Below, one piece after another: positions 26,360-35,755 of a DNA stretch of 64,000 nt (positions within the stretch are counted from its first letter, which is position 1; each line of letters opens with the position of its first letter). The notes under the pieces were generated by a model, which was given only the letters and a program-made list of their open reading frames with translations, did not search any database and had not been told where the DNA came from. Made by a program: the position numbers and the translations under genes. Location of the stretch: positions 1 to 64,000 of the forward strand of contig CAKRTQ010000001.1 in assembly GCA_934402395.1 (NCBI GenBank), written 5' to 3'. This stretch comes from an uncultured Eubacteriales bacterium (GTDB lineage: Bacteria > Bacillota > Clostridia > Oscillospirales > CAG-272).

Positions 26360-27031
26360 ATGACAAATAAACTTTTGTATCCGTGTCTGGTCCTTGACCA
26401 TGATGACACCACCGTACTCTCCACACCGCAGGTGAACTATCCCGCATTTCTTGACACCATGAAGAAACTGCGCCCCAATGCGCCGCATTATGACTACGAG
26501 ACATTTATTGACTATTGCTGCGACCCCGGCTTTGAACCTTTCTTCAGGCAGATACTCGGATTTTCGGACAAAGAAATGGATTTTGAGTTTGCCAACTGGC
26601 AGCGGTTTGTTAAAATGACCATTCCCGAAGCCGTTCCCGGCATAGGTGAGGTAATAATAAAATACCGCAATGCCGGCGGGCTTATCTTTGTGGTATCTCA
26701 TTCATACACTGAAAACATACTGCGCGACTGGCGGCACGATTTCGGCATTCTCCCCGACGGCGTTTACGCATGGGATACAGGCGAGGGAAAACGCAAGCCC
26801 GATCCGTATCCGCTGGTCGATATAATGAAGAAAAACAACTTTACAGCCGCCGAGCTTGTTATGGTCGACGATCTTAAGCCCGGACTTGATATGTCGCGCG
26901 CCGCAGGCGTACGCTTTGCAGCAGCAGGCTGGGCGCGCCAGAGCCACGCAATAGAGGAGCTCATGCGGCGTGAAAGCGACATTTATCTTGAATCTGTAAC
27001 TGCCCTTGAGGAGCTTTTGTTTGTAAAATGA
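26360..27031 (+). CDS. HAD-superfamily hydrolase
   Basis: A 223-residue haloacid-dehalogenase-fold phosphatase. Motif I LDHDDTTV places the nucleophile at D13 and the general acid at D15. Motif II is around VVSHSY (about 115-120), the conserved Lys lies within EGKRKPDP, and motif IV is MVDDLKPGLDMS. The cap is inserted after motif I and resembles phosphoglycolate phosphatase relatives, but the substrate cannot be read from the sequence. The start at 26360 follows GGAGG by 12 bases. Its stop overlaps the TtcA-like gene by 4 bases. Confidence 0.85.
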   Translation: MTNKLLYPCLVLDHDDTTVLSTPQVNYPAFLDTMKKLRPNAPHYDYETFIDYCCDPGFEPFFRQILGFSDKEMDFEFANWQRFVKMTIPEAVPGIGEVIIKYRNAGGLIFVVSHSYTENILRDWRHDFGILPDGVYAWDTGEGKRKPDPYPLVDIMKKNNFTAAELVMVDDLKPGLDMSRAAGVRFAAAGWARQSHAIEELMRRESDIYLESVTALEELLFVK

Positions 27032-27798
27032 GTGATACAAAAAGAATTCTGAGCTACGTGCGCCGCGCGTGCGAAGATTATAAAATGATCGAAGACGGCG
27101 ACAGGATCGCCATTGGCATATCCGGCGGCAAGGATTCTCTTACTCTTCTGACTGCTCTTGCGGAGATGAGGCGGTTTTATCCGAAAAAGTACGAGCTTTG
27201 CGGCATCAGCATAGATATGGGGCTTGACGGAATGGACTTTTCGCCGGTTGCGGAATACTGCGGCAAGCTTGATGTTGAATACCACCTGATACCGTCTGAT
27301 ATCTCAAAAGTTGTGTTTGAATACCGCAAAGAGCACAATCCCTGCTCGCTGTGCGCCAAAATGCGGCGCGGCGCGGTAAACAATGCGGCATCACGGCTCG
27401 GATGCAACAAGGTAGCCCTCGGGCATCACTTTGATGATGTGGTTGAAACATTTATGCTCAATCTCTTCTACGAGGGCAGAATCGGCGTTTTCAGCCCCGT
27501 AACGTATCTTTCGCGCAGCAATGTGACGGTGATCCGTCCTATGATATATATGCCGGAGAAGGATATACGGTATTTTGCCAAAAAAGAAGGACTCCCGATA
27601 GTGGTATCCACCTGTCCTGCCGACAAACATACCGAGCGTGAGGAAATGAAACAGTTTCTTGCACGTCTCGACCGCGAAAACCGCGGACTGAAGTACCGTA
27701 TTTACGGTGCGATACAGCGCGGCGAGGTTGACGGATTCCGTGATTTCGGACGAATGGCGGGGATCAAGGTCTACTCCGACGACAAAAACGAAGAATAA
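27028..27798 (+). CDS. TtcA-like tRNA 2-thiocytidine synthetase
   Basis: A PP-loop enzyme expected to thiolate cytidine 32 of tRNA using ATP and an Fe-S cluster. SGGKDS at 32-37 is the pyrophosphatase loop. C106 and C109 (CSLC) with a later C196 match the three cluster cysteines of TtcA, and GHHFDD is present. The 256-residue length is shorter than E. coli TtcA. The start overlaps the HAD gene by 4 bases (ATGA). The pairing with a HAD phosphatase has no obvious functional explanation. Confidence 0.88.
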   Translation: MSDTKRILSYVRRACEDYKMIEDGDRIAIGISGGKDSLTLLTALAEMRRFYPKKYELCGISIDMGLDGMDFSPVAEYCGKLDVEYHLIPSDISKVVFEYRKEHNPCSLCAKMRRGAVNNAASRLGCNKVALGHHFDDVVETFMLNLFYEGRIGVFSPVTYLSRSNVTVIRPMIYMPEKDIRYFAKKEGLPIVVSTCPADKHTEREEMKQFLARLDRENRGLKYRIYGAIQRGEVDGFRDFGRMAGIKVYSDDKNEE

Positions 27799-27805
27799 CA
27801 AAAGG

Positions 27806-27843
27806 GGCTGTTAAAAAAACTCATTTGAGTTTTTTTAACAGCC
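27806..27843. terminator. Palindromic bidirectional terminator, conserved-core family, copy C
   Basis: GGCTGTTAAAAAAACTCA pairs with its complement around TT. It lies just after the TtcA-like gene and faces asnA. Same core as copies at 2770, 20902, 37090 and 44781. Confidence 0.85.
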
Positions 27844-27930
27844 ATTTTCGACATTGGTGGCTTTACCGTCAAGAAAGCTGAAAGCCAAATGTCACAGAGG
27901 CAAAAACGGTCTGCCGACCGGCTTTTCCCC

Positions 27931-27964
27931 GGAGTTGTTGAAAACATTGCGTTTTTAACCAGCC
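27931..27964 (-). terminator. Degenerate stem-loop after asnA
   Basis: On the minus strand GGTTAAAAAC and GTTTTCAAC pair around GCAAT, with GC-rich flanks that only partly pair. It looks like a decayed relative of the 27806 palindrome and would be the asnA-proximal terminator. Confidence 0.55.
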
Positions 27965-27982
27965 CCTTTATTTTTAATTACA

Positions 27983-28987
27983 TTAAAGCAGAAATATTCC
28001 CGCGTTTTCGCACGCGCGCACCTCTGGATCGGGCCAGCAGGATGCCTGCACCTCTCCGATGTGAGCCTTACGGAGAAAGAACATACATATCCTCGACTGT
28101 CCGATACCTCCGCCGATAGAATACGGCAACTCGCCCGCAAGCAGCGCACGGTGGAAAGGCAGCTCCGCTCTTTCGGGGCAGCCCGCTATCTCAAGCTGAC
28201 GGCGCATCGCATCCTCATCCACGCGTATGCCCATGCTTGAAAGTTCAAGCGCAATGTCAAGCACCGGATAATAAACTATTATATCGCCGTTGAGTTCCCA
28301 ATCATCATAGTCGGGTGCTCTGCCGTCATGCGGCTTTCCACACTCAAGCGCACCGCCGATCCCTTCGAGAAAGATCGCTCCGTGCTCGCGCGCGGCGCGG
28401 TATTCGCGCTCCTTGGGCGTGAGCGACGGATACTTTGCCTCAAGTTCGCGCGCTGTGACAAATGTTATCGATGGAGGCAGCAGATGCCCTATAAAGTTAT
28501 AGTCATCGGCAATATAGTTTTCGGTCTGGCGAAGAGCATCGTATATATACCTGACAGTGGAATGCAGCATCTCGCGCGTGCGTTCTGATTTCAGTATGAC
28601 CTTTTCCCAGTCCCACTGATCAACAAACACCGAGTGAATGTTATCGGTATCCTCATCGCGGCGGATAGCGTTCATGTCTGTGTAAAGTCCCTCTCCGGGC
28701 GCAAAGCCGTACTTTTTGAGGGCAAACCGCTTCCATTTTGCTAACGAATGTACTACCTCGTAGTTTCCCGCGCAATTTTTTATATCAAATGATACCGGAC
28801 GTTCCACGCCGTTTAGATTGTCATTGAGTCCTGTTGCGGAATCGACAAACACCGGCGCGGAAACGCGGCGGAGGTTGAGTTGATTGGCAAGATCGGTCTG
28901 AAAGAAGTCCTTTACCTTTTTGATCGCAATCTGCGTCTGGCGCGCCGTAAGACGCGACCTGTAGCCTTCCGGCAGAATAAGCGGCAT
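27983..28987 (-). CDS. asnA: Aspartate-ammonia ligase
   Basis: ATP-dependent synthesis of asparagine from aspartate and ammonium, a class-II-synthetase-fold enzyme distinct from glutamine-dependent AsnB. The 334-residue protein has the N-terminal RQTQIAIKKVKDFF, the VDSATGLNDNLNG substrate segment and VSFDIK. DMNAIRRDED, SVFVDQWDWE and the late GGGIGQSRICM motif follow. GAGGTGAT sits upstream of the ATG. It has its own promoter and terminator, so it is monocistronic. Confidence 0.96.
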   Translation of the reverse strand: MPLILPEGYRSRLTARQTQIAIKKVKDFFQTDLANQLNLRRVSAPVFVDSATGLNDNLNGVERPVSFDIKNCAGNYEVVHSLAKWKRFALKKYGFAPGEGLYTDMNAIRRDEDTDNIHSVFVDQWDWEKVILKSERTREMLHSTVRYIYDALRQTENYIADDYNFIGHLLPPSITFVTARELEAKYPSLTPKEREYRAAREHGAIFLEGIGGALECGKPHDGRAPDYDDWELNGDIIVYYPVLDIALELSSMGIRVDEDAMRRQLEIAGCPERAELPFHRALLAGELPYSIGGGIGQSRICMFFLRKAHIGEVQASCWPDPEVRACENAGIFLL

Positions 28988-29026
28988 GAAATATCACCTC
29001 ATTTTTTTAAAATAAAATATGCGATA

Positions 29027-29055
29027 ATTATATCATCATGCCGCTCCGGTGTCAA
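29027..29055 (-). promoter_or_regulatory. Promoter of asnA
   Basis: On the minus strand TTGACA (29050-29055), 17-base spacer, TATAAT (29027-29032); a full consensus promoter placed directly after the permease stop. Confidence 0.85.
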
Positions 29056-29064
29056 GCGGATTTT

Positions 29065-31827
29065 TCACAGATTTTCGTTTTTGAGTGCGTCTATCGGATT
29101 ATCCTTTTTTATCATACTCATTGAATACATCATTGACGCAAACACTACGGCAAAAACGCTGCCGACAGCAATGATCACGCTGTACCACGGAATGTAAAAT
29201 CCTATCTCATATGCCCCGGACACATTGCGCCATATCAGGAACGTTACCGCCACAGCCGCAGGAAGTCCCCACGCAAGCCCCAGAACGCCGTATCTTATGC
29301 ACTCAAAGTTCATCATACGCCTGAAGCCGCCGCCTGTCAGCCCGACGGATCTGAGCATAGCAAACTCACGCCGGCGTAAAAGTATATTGGTGGATATCGT
29401 ATTGAACATATTTGCCATCGCTATCAGTGATATCAGTACGATAAAGCCATAGGAAAAAACGTTTATTACAGTCACCATACGGCGTTCCGACTCAACAGCC
29501 GCCGCCTCATCTTCAAGCAGACTGGTTTCCAGCCCCATAGAACGAAGAATGCCGAGCATTGCGGTGTATGTCGCGGAGTGGTCATCCGAAGCGAATGCAT
29601 ACGCCGCGCGGTTTCGGAGGCTTTCGTAGCCCGGAAATCCGCTGTCCGTTATCACGCTGTCGATAAGTGACAGCGGGTATATCAGCAAAAGCTTACCGGA
29701 ATTCATATTGATAGCGGGCTTTTTGTCTATGCTCGCGCCAACAGTGAAATCCATGCCGAGAACAGCCTCCTCCTCGGTCAGTCTGAGCGCCTGTGAGCGG
29801 TCGGGAGTCCCTCCGGCATCATAAATTTCACCAAGGTACTCTCTCGTATAATAGCAATAGATCTTTTTTCCGCCGTCGCTCTCATCGGTAAATGTTTCGT
29901 CCCACTCGTAACCCTTGATCTCCCTTCTCGTCTCGAAGTGACACTTAAGCGGGAAGCTTCCCTTTTTTATAGCCGATGTGCTGTACCATTTGGCAGATTC
30001 ACCGTTGCGGCGCGTGCCTGTGGTAAGTTTGTCATATATCAGTGCGCGCGGCGAACCGGCATCAAAATAATCATCCGTAGAAATACCGTTATCACGGCAG
30101 ACGGCGCGGAAAGAATCATCGTTAATGAACGCAACGGTGGCTTCTATCCCTATATAGCCGTCACGGTCTATTGCGGCGAATTCACCCGCATGATCGATAA
30201 GAAAGCCGTCGGCATCAGCTTTTGAGATATTCATATAAAAGAATGCATATCTGAGCCACAGACCGTCGCGTACTCCGGGCGCAGCCATAAGCATCTTGTA
30301 TACCTCATCGGGGTCTGGAGATTCATCCGTGTACCAATATGAAATATCAACACCGTTGTCGCCCGCGCCCGTAATACCGTTTGCCATATCGGTAAGGTAA
30401 GAGCAGAACGACGATGTGGAAATAAAGAGCGTAACACTGAGAAAGAGCGACATTACCGTTGCGCGGTATCTTTTACGGTTACGTGCAAAATTTTTGGCAG
30501 CCACCATTCCCTCAAATCCGAAGAGCTTTTGAGTGAGGCGCGATGTACGTACATCGCGGCGGCGGAGCTTGATATCGTCCGACTGCCTGAGTGCCTCGAT
30601 AGGAGAAAGACGCATGGCTCTTTTTGCGGGCAGCCACGCCGACACAAGCGCGGTGATGAGACATATAAGTGCTGCGGCAAGCAGTCCCCACGGCGTCAGA
30701 ACAAGATACATGCTCACATTTTCGCCGTTTCCGAGAAGGAAGCCGAACGAATCGCGCAGGCACCAAAGCGTTACACCGATGCCGGCGCAGCCCGCGAGCA
30801 TTCCGAGCGGTATTCCTATCGCGCACAGCACAAGCGCCTCATATATAACGGTGCTTCGTATCTGCTTGCGTGTAGCCCCTATCGACTTGAGCATTCCGAA
30901 CTGGCGCGTGCGCTCGCTTACCGATATCGAAAACGAATTGTATATCAGCGAGACCGAGCCGAAGAAGATCAGAAGGACCAGTATCACGACCATTCCGAAA
31001 AGCGCGCGCATTACGCCGTTGTTGCCGGAGATCCCGTAATATATCAACAGGTCGCGGTGGCGTGTAAGGTCACCGTCAACCGCGCCGCTTTCAGCCAGTC
31101 TGTCAATATTTGAGGGATTGCCGAGCGTAAAAAATGCACGATAATCTCCCCTGCCGCCGCCTGCGGTCAGCGCGGTATACCCGGGGCAGTCATACGCCTC
31201 TATGTTATACGGAAATCTTTCGAATATACCGACAATGGTATATCTCATCTCGGTCGTGCCGGTGATCGATTCAAAAACCGTAAATGAATCATCTGTCACC
31301 TCATATTCGAGCACCCGGTTTTCCGATGCCGCAACGCCTCCATCGATCTCCCGCCTGCCGACATTGACGGTCATCGTGTCGCCGATCTTCCAGTCGACAT
31401 CGCCATTGCTTTTGAGGTGCGCGGGGATCGCAATCTCACTGCCGTTCTGCGGCATTCTGCCCTCTGTCATATCAACGGAAACAAGATCAGTAAAGTCCGC
31501 ACCGACAGATTCGATAAGCAGGTACGGTTTGTACCTGTTGCCGCTGCCGATTTCCGCCCAGCCGACCTGCTGCCATGTGACGGTTTTACTGATATCGGAA
31601 TTTTCCTCAAGCTTTTTGACATCATCGGCACTTATCCCGCTGTAATATGCGTGATAAGCACCTGCTTTTTTTTCCTCTGCGCGTATAAGAAATTCAATAC
31701 CGCTGTATGCAGCCTCGATCACGGCGGTAAACATCGCCATTGATAGCATTATTCCGATTACCGTAACAAGACTGCGCACACGGTTTTTTTGCAGCGAGCG
31801 AATTGTGAATCTGTGAAATATATTCAT
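29065..31827 (-). CDS. FtsX-like ABC transporter permease
   Basis: A 920-residue permease with two FtsX/MacB-type membrane domains. A first transmembrane helix at about 15-40 is followed by a large extracytoplasmic domain (about 45-265) and a three-helix FtsX block (about 270-405). A second extracytoplasmic domain (about 470-790) and a final three-helix block (about 800-905) complete it. Such proteins usually move substrates or signals mechanically rather than by classical transport, for example antimicrobial-peptide or lipoprotein handling. The start overlaps the ATP-binding gene by 4 bases. With the regulator, kinase and ATPase upstream it forms a complete two-component/ABC module. Confidence 0.9.
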   Translation of the reverse strand: MNIFHRFTIRSLQKNRVRSLVTVIGIMLSMAMFTAVIEAAYSGIEFLIRAEEKKAGAYHAYYSGISADDVKKLEENSDISKTVTWQQVGWAEIGSGNRYKPYLLIESVGADFTDLVSVDMTEGRMPQNGSEIAIPAHLKSNGDVDWKIGDTMTVNVGRREIDGGVAASENRVLEYEVTDDSFTVFESITGTTEMRYTIVGIFERFPYNIEAYDCPGYTALTAGGGRGDYRAFFTLGNPSNIDRLAESGAVDGDLTRHRDLLIYYGISGNNGVMRALFGMVVILVLLIFFGSVSLIYNSFSISVSERTRQFGMLKSIGATRKQIRSTVIYEALVLCAIGIPLGMLAGCAGIGVTLWCLRDSFGFLLGNGENVSMYLVLTPWGLLAAALICLITALVSAWLPAKRAMRLSPIEALRQSDDIKLRRRDVRTSRLTQKLFGFEGMVAAKNFARNRKRYRATVMSLFLSVTLFISTSSFCSYLTDMANGITGAGDNGVDISYWYTDESPDPDEVYKMLMAAPGVRDGLWLRYAFFYMNISKADADGFLIDHAGEFAAIDRDGYIGIEATVAFINDDSFRAVCRDNGISTDDYFDAGSPRALIYDKLTTGTRRNGESAKWYSTSAIKKGSFPLKCHFETRREIKGYEWDETFTDESDGGKKIYCYYTREYLGEIYDAGGTPDRSQALRLTEEEAVLGMDFTVGASIDKKPAINMNSGKLLLIYPLSLIDSVITDSGFPGYESLRNRAAYAFASDDHSATYTAMLGILRSMGLETSLLEDEAAAVESERRMVTVINVFSYGFIVLISLIAMANMFNTISTNILLRRREFAMLRSVGLTGGGFRRMMNFECIRYGVLGLAWGLPAAVAVTFLIWRNVSGAYEIGFYIPWYSVIIAVGSVFAVVFASMMYSMSMIKKDNPIDALKNENL

Positions 31828-32516
31828 ATCCTGCGCTCCCGTATACGCTCGTCGCGCACGATCCTGCCGTCGTCTATGGCAATTATCCGGTCCGCCTGAA
31901 GCGCGATATTTTCATCGTGCGTTATTACTATAAGAGTCTGTCCGTATTTACGGTTTGACATCTTGAGCAGCTCCACGATCTCCTGGCTGTTCTTTGAGTC
32001 AAGGTTGCCGGTCGGTTCATCTGCCAGCACAACAGCGGGAGCATTCATCAACGCCCTGCCTATCGAAACACGCTGCTGCTGCCCGCCGGAAAGCTGATTC
32101 GGAAGACACCGGCGTCTGTCTTTGAGTCCCAGTGTGCCGAGAAGATCCTCAAGCCTGTCACGGTTCACGCTTCTGCCATCCATAAGCACGGGGAGCGTAA
32201 TATTTTCCACAACGTCAAACACGGGGATAAGGTTATAAAACTGGTATATAAGCCCCACCTCGCGGCGGCGGAATATCGCCAGCTCATCCTCGTTGCGGGC
32301 GTAGACATCCTGCCCGTTCATATACACCTTCCCGGATGTGGGACGGTCAACGCCGCCGAGAATATGCAGGAGTGTCGACTTGCCCGATCCCGACGGACCG
32401 ATGATCGCCAGAAAGTCTCCCTTTTGTATTGAAAACGATACGTCATCGACTGCTCTCACCTCATTGTCGCCGCTGCCGTATATCTTTGTCAGATGCTCGA
32501 CCTTAAGAATTTCCAT
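31824..32516 (-). CDS. ABC transporter ATP-binding protein, MacB/LolD type
   Basis: A 230-residue ATPase that powers the adjacent FtsX-like permease. It has Walker A GPSGSGKST, the Q-loop region around YQFYNLIPV, the signature LSGGQQQR, Walker B VVLADEPTGNLDS and a late switch His in ITHDE. I start at 32516 (MEILKVEHL), where the domain begins; the 39 residues read upstream look like non-coding sequence. The ribosome site is weak (AAAGGCG). There are 106 bases between this start and the end of the kinase gene. Confidence 0.94.
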   Translation of the reverse strand: MEILKVEHLTKIYGSGDNEVRAVDDVSFSIQKGDFLAIIGPSGSGKSTLLHILGGVDRPTSGKVYMNGQDVYARNEDELAIFRRREVGLIYQFYNLIPVFDVVENITLPVLMDGRSVNRDRLEDLLGTLGLKDRRRCLPNQLSGGQQQRVSIGRALMNAPAVVLADEPTGNLDSKNSQEIVELLKMSNRKYGQTLIVITHDENIALQADRIIAIDDGRIVRDERIRERRI

Positions 32517-32622
32517 TGGATTATTCGCCTTTTTGCGCCTTTCTTTTTTGTCGCCTGTAATTATAGCAGAGAAAAGTGACACTCCGGTGACTTTCCGAAA
32601 AGAAATCATCACCGGAGCGGAT

Positions 32623-33630
32623 CTATATAACATTTTTATAGAATCGCACTGAAAACTCTGCGCCTCCGCGCTTGCCGTTTGCCGCGCTTACCGTACCGTT
32701 CTGTGCGGCAATGACCGTTCGTGCCAGCGCAAGACCTATTCCGACGCTGTCCGCATCGGCATTTTTTCCGCGATAGAAGCGTTCAAAAAGATGCGGAATG
32801 TCCTCCTGCGCAAACCCTGCGCCGCTGTCAGATATTTTTATTTCGGTATAAAGTGCTGTCTCGGATGCAAAAACCTCGATCTTACCGCCCTCCGGCGTGT
32901 GCTCAACACAGTTTTTCAGTATGTTGCCTATCGCCTCGGTGCTCCATTGCATATCGCCTGTGAAAATTTCGCTGCCGTCAGTATGAACGGCAAGTTCCTG
33001 CCCGCGCAACTCCATCGGGATCGCAAGCGGTTCCGCCGCGCGCCGCAAAAGCGCAGAAACATTCACCGGCTCGGCACGGAATTCGACAGTGCCCGCGTCT
33101 ATTTTTGAAATTTTCAGCAATGCGTCTATCAGCCAGTCTGTACGCCTGAGCGACTTTGAAAGCTCACGTGCAAGTCTCAGCCTCCGCTCGTCGGAAAGAC
33201 CGTCCTCCGACAAAAGCGATACAGTGAGATTCATTGCCGTAAGCGGGGTGCGGAACTGATGTGAAATGTCCGCTATGGCGTTTGTGAGCCGGGTCTTGTC
33301 TGCGGCAAGCGCGTCAGACTGTTCGCGCAACCTTACAGTCATTTTTGTTATCTCGCTTGTAAGTATGGCAAGCTCACCCTCATGACTGTCCGAAAAAAGA
33401 ATATCCTCCTGCCCATGCAATATCCGGTCGATACTGCGGCTGAGTGCGGCAATTGAACGGTATCTGCGCGCCGTAAGCATCAGATATATCGCCGTAAACA
33501 CAACCGCCAGCACGAGAACCGCCGTGCCTACGGGTTTGCTGTACGCATAACCTGCGGCGGCTGCCGCAGAACCGACCGCCGCATATATTATAAGACCGCG
33601 CCTGATGTCGGGGTCGAATACAATATTCAT
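32623..33630 (-). CDS. Sensor histidine kinase
   Basis: A 335-residue membrane kinase with two closely spaced hydrophobic segments (about 10-30 and 33-52) and almost no extracellular loop. A HAMP-like linker follows, then the phospho-acceptor H-box ADISHQFRTPLTAM (about 120-135), the N-box NILKNCVEHTPEGG and the G-box DSGAGFAQEDI. The lack of a sensing loop resembles intramembrane-sensing kinases, which often read the state of a partner ABC permease; that partner would be the FtsX-like protein here. It starts 11 bases after the regulator gene. Confidence 0.92.
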   Translation of the reverse strand: MNIVFDPDIRRGLIIYAAVGSAAAAAGYAYSKPVGTAVLVLAVVFTAIYLMLTARRYRSIAALSRSIDRILHGQEDILFSDSHEGELAILTSEITKMTVRLREQSDALAADKTRLTNAIADISHQFRTPLTAMNLTVSLLSEDGLSDERRLRLARELSKSLRRTDWLIDALLKISKIDAGTVEFRAEPVNVSALLRRAAEPLAIPMELRGQELAVHTDGSEIFTGDMQWSTEAIGNILKNCVEHTPEGGKIEVFASETALYTEIKISDSGAGFAQEDIPHLFERFYRGKNADADSVGIGLALARTVIAAQNGTVSAANGKRGGAEFSVRFYKNVI

Positions 33631-33641
33631 ATCTGCCTCCG

Positions 33642-34319
33642 TCAGTCAACGCGGTAGCCGAGGCCGCGCACAGTTTTGATTATTTCGGGATTCTGCGGGT
33701 TATCCTCTATCTTTTCACGCAGTCTTTTGATATACACAGTGAGCGTGTTGTCGTTTACGAAGTCGCCCGCGATATCCCATATCTCCTCAAGCAGGTGCGT
33801 GCGCGAAAGGAGTTTCCCGCGATTGCCGACAAACACGGCAAGAATGCGGTATTCAAGTGCCGACAGCGGCACCGCACCCCCGTTTTTGGACACTGTTCCC
33901 TTTTCGGTGTCAACGACCACCCCACCCCCGAGTTCGACCGTGCTCCGCGTGCCGCCGACACGTCTCAAAACGCGCTTTATGCGCGACACTAGCTCGCGCG
34001 TGCGGAAAGGCTTGGCGATATAATCGTCAGCCCCCATCTCAAGCCCTGCGCAAACGCTTTCCTCATCCCCGGAGGCGGTGAGAAATATGACCGGAACGGG
34101 ATATTTGTCCTTTACTGTCCTGAAAAGAGAAAAGCCGTTGCCATCGGCAAGCGAAAGATCGAGAAGAATAATATCGGGAATATGCCCGCTGTCAAGATAA
34201 AGTCTTGCGTCTGTCTCACCCTTAAGCGCGTGGACATCAAAGCCCTCGCTGTTCAGGACCTCGTTGAGTGCCCATATTATACCATCATCGTCTTCAACCA
34301 ATAATATTTTCGGTGCCAC
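33642..34319 (-). CDS. Response regulator, OmpR/PhoB type
   Basis: A 225-residue regulator. The receiver domain (1-118) has the acidic pocket LLVEDDDG, the phospho-Asp in IILLDLSLAD and a conserved Lys in DDYIAKPF. The winged-helix DNA-binding domain (about 130-225) ends RGLGYRVD. The start is a GTG with GGAGGG 8 bases upstream; no ATG is available in frame. It leads the regulator-kinase-ABC-permease run and has its own promoter, so it probably controls this module itself. Confidence 0.94.
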   Translation of the reverse strand: MAPKILLVEDDDGIIWALNEVLNSEGFDVHALKGETDARLYLDSGHIPDIILLDLSLADGNGFSLFRTVKDKYPVPVIFLTASGDEESVCAGLEMGADDYIAKPFRTRELVSRIKRVLRRVGGTRSTVELGGGVVVDTEKGTVSKNGGAVPLSALEYRILAVFVGNRGKLLSRTHLLEEIWDIAGDFVNDNTLTVYIKRLREKIEDNPQNPEIIKTVRGLGYRVD

Positions 34320-34345
34320 GGCACATTCCCTCCGCTTTTTCTTTT

Positions 34346-34374
34346 AGTATATCACAAAAGCACGCGAATGTAAA
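34346..34374 (-). promoter_or_regulatory. Promoter of the regulator/kinase/ABC module
   Basis: On the minus strand TTTACA (34369-34374), 17-base spacer, TATACT (34346-34351). It lies directly behind the gapA terminator. Confidence 0.7.
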
Positions 34375-34377
34375 GAA

Positions 34378-34413
34378 AAGAATGCCGACCCGCTTACGCG
34401 AGCCGGCATTCTT
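34378..34413 (-). terminator. gapA terminator
   Basis: Minus-strand stem AAGAATGCCGGCTCGC with GCGGGTCGGCATTCTT and a GTAA loop, one mismatch, followed by TTCTTT. The AATGCCGG arm resembles hairpins at 37225 and 46847. Confidence 0.85.
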
Positions 34414-34431
34414 ATTATTGCTACGCAGTGA

Positions 34432-35463
34432 TCAGTTGAGCTCTGCGAAGTACTTGATGGTGCGGACCATCTGGCTGGTGTAGCTGTTCTCGTTGTCGTA
34501 CCAGGAAACGACCTGTACCTGATAGGTGTTGTCGTCGATCTTGGAGACCATGGTCTGGGTGGCATCGAAGAGTGAGCCGTACTTCATGCCGATAACGTCG
34601 GAGGATACGATCTCGTCGGTGTTGTAGCCGAAGGACTCGTTGGAAGCAGCCTTCATAGCAGCGTTGATGGATTCCTTGGTAACGTCCTTACCGTTGACAA
34701 CAGCAACCAGAATGGTGGTGGAGCCTGTGGGGGTAGGAACGCGCTGAGCGGAACCGATGAGCTTGCCGTTCAGCTCGGGGATGACAAGACCGATAGCCTT
34801 GGCAGCACCGGTGGAGTTGGGAACGATGTTCTGTGCGCCTGCACGGGATCTTCTGAGGTCGCCCTTTCTCTGGGGACCGTCAAGAATCATCTGGTCGCCG
34901 GTGTAAGCATGAACGGTGGTCATGATACCGGAAACGATCGGGTAGGTGTCGTTAAGAGCCTTTGCCATGGGAGCGAGGCAATTGGTGGTGCAGGATGCAG
35001 CGGAAATGATCTGATCTTCCTTGGTCAGAGTCTCGTTGTTGACATTGAAGACGATGGTCTTGAGGTCGTTGCCCGCAGGAGCGGAAATGACAACTTTCTT
35101 TGCGCCGGCGTTGATGTGAGCCATGGACTTCTCCTTGGAGGTGTAGAAGCCGGTGCACTCAAGAACGACGTCAACATCAAGCTTGCCCCAAGGGCAGTTG
35201 TTGGCATCCTTTTCGGCATAGATCTTGATCTCTTTGCCGTCAACGATGATGGAATCTTCGGTAGCTTCAACGGTGTGTTTGCCTTCACCGATGTGACCAA
35301 GGAATGAGCCCTGGGCGGTATCGTACTTCAGAAGGTGAGCAAGCATTTTGGGGCTGGTGAGGTCGTTGATAGCAACAACTTCATAACCCTCAGCGTCAAA
35401 CATCTGACGGAAAGCAAGACGACCGATGCGGCCGAAACCGTTAATAGCAACTTTTACTGACAT
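34432..35463 (-). CDS. gapA: Glyceraldehyde-3-phosphate dehydrogenase
   Basis: Glycolytic NAD-dependent oxidation and phosphorylation of glyceraldehyde-3-phosphate. The 343-residue protein has the N-terminal [17 protein letters not shown]ossmann motif, the active-site [15 protein letters not shown] with the catalytic Cys, and [13 protein letters not shown] at the end. A strong GGAGGA site, a TTGTAT/TAAAAT promoter and a clear terminator make it monocistronic. Its codon use differs visibly from neighbours (many GCT, GTT, GGT and CGT), as expected of a highly expressed gene rather than transfer. Confidence 0.97.
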   Translation of the reverse strand: MSVKVAINGFGRIGRLAFRQMFDAEGYEVVAINDLTSPKMLAHLLKYDTAQGSFLGHIGEGKHTVEATEDSIIVDGKEIKIYAEKDANNCPWGKLDVDVVLECTGFYTSKEKSMAHINAGAKKVVISAPAGNDLKTIVFNVNNETLTKEDQIISAASCTTNCLAPMAKALNDTYPIVSGIMTTVHAYTGDQMILDGPQRKGDLRRSRAGAQNIVPNSTGAAKAIGLVIPELNGKLIGSAQRVPTPTGSTTILVAVVNGKDVTKESINAAMKAASNESFGYNTDEIVSSDVIGMKYGSLFDATQTMVSKIDDNTYQVQVVSWYDNENSYTSQMVRTIKYFAELN

Positions 35464-35529
35464 GATTTAATATCCTCCGTTTTTTGTTGGCTTGCTGATA
35501 ATTCAGCGGACCATTTATTGCCACTATAT

Positions 35530-35558
35530 ATTTTATCTCATAATGCGCAAATATACAA
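35530..35558 (-). promoter_or_regulatory. Probable promoter of gapA
   Basis: On the minus strand TTGTAT (35553-35558), 17-base spacer, TAAAAT (35530-35535), leaving a leader of about 60 bases. Weaker match than the other promoters here. Confidence 0.55.
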
Positions 35559-35680
35559 GTACTTTGTTGAAAAATTATCATTTTCGTTACATCTGACGAA
35601 CTTTCAGGGCGCACGGGAAAGCGTTTTTTGGAGTTTTGACAAGTAAAAAACGCCAACAAGAGCAATTTTTCGCCGACTGC

Positions 35681-35710
35681 TTGACTCCGGGCGATACAAT
35701 GTAGTATAAT
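35681..35710 (+). promoter_or_regulatory. Promoter of the PPTase-TagA fusion gene
   Basis: TTGACT (35681-35686), 18-base spacer, TATAAT (35705-35710). Transcription should start near 35717, about 40 bases before the chosen start codon. Confidence 0.75.
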
Positions 35711-35755
35711 AATATATAAAATATATTGCGCGCGATGCGGATTATGGAGGTGAAG

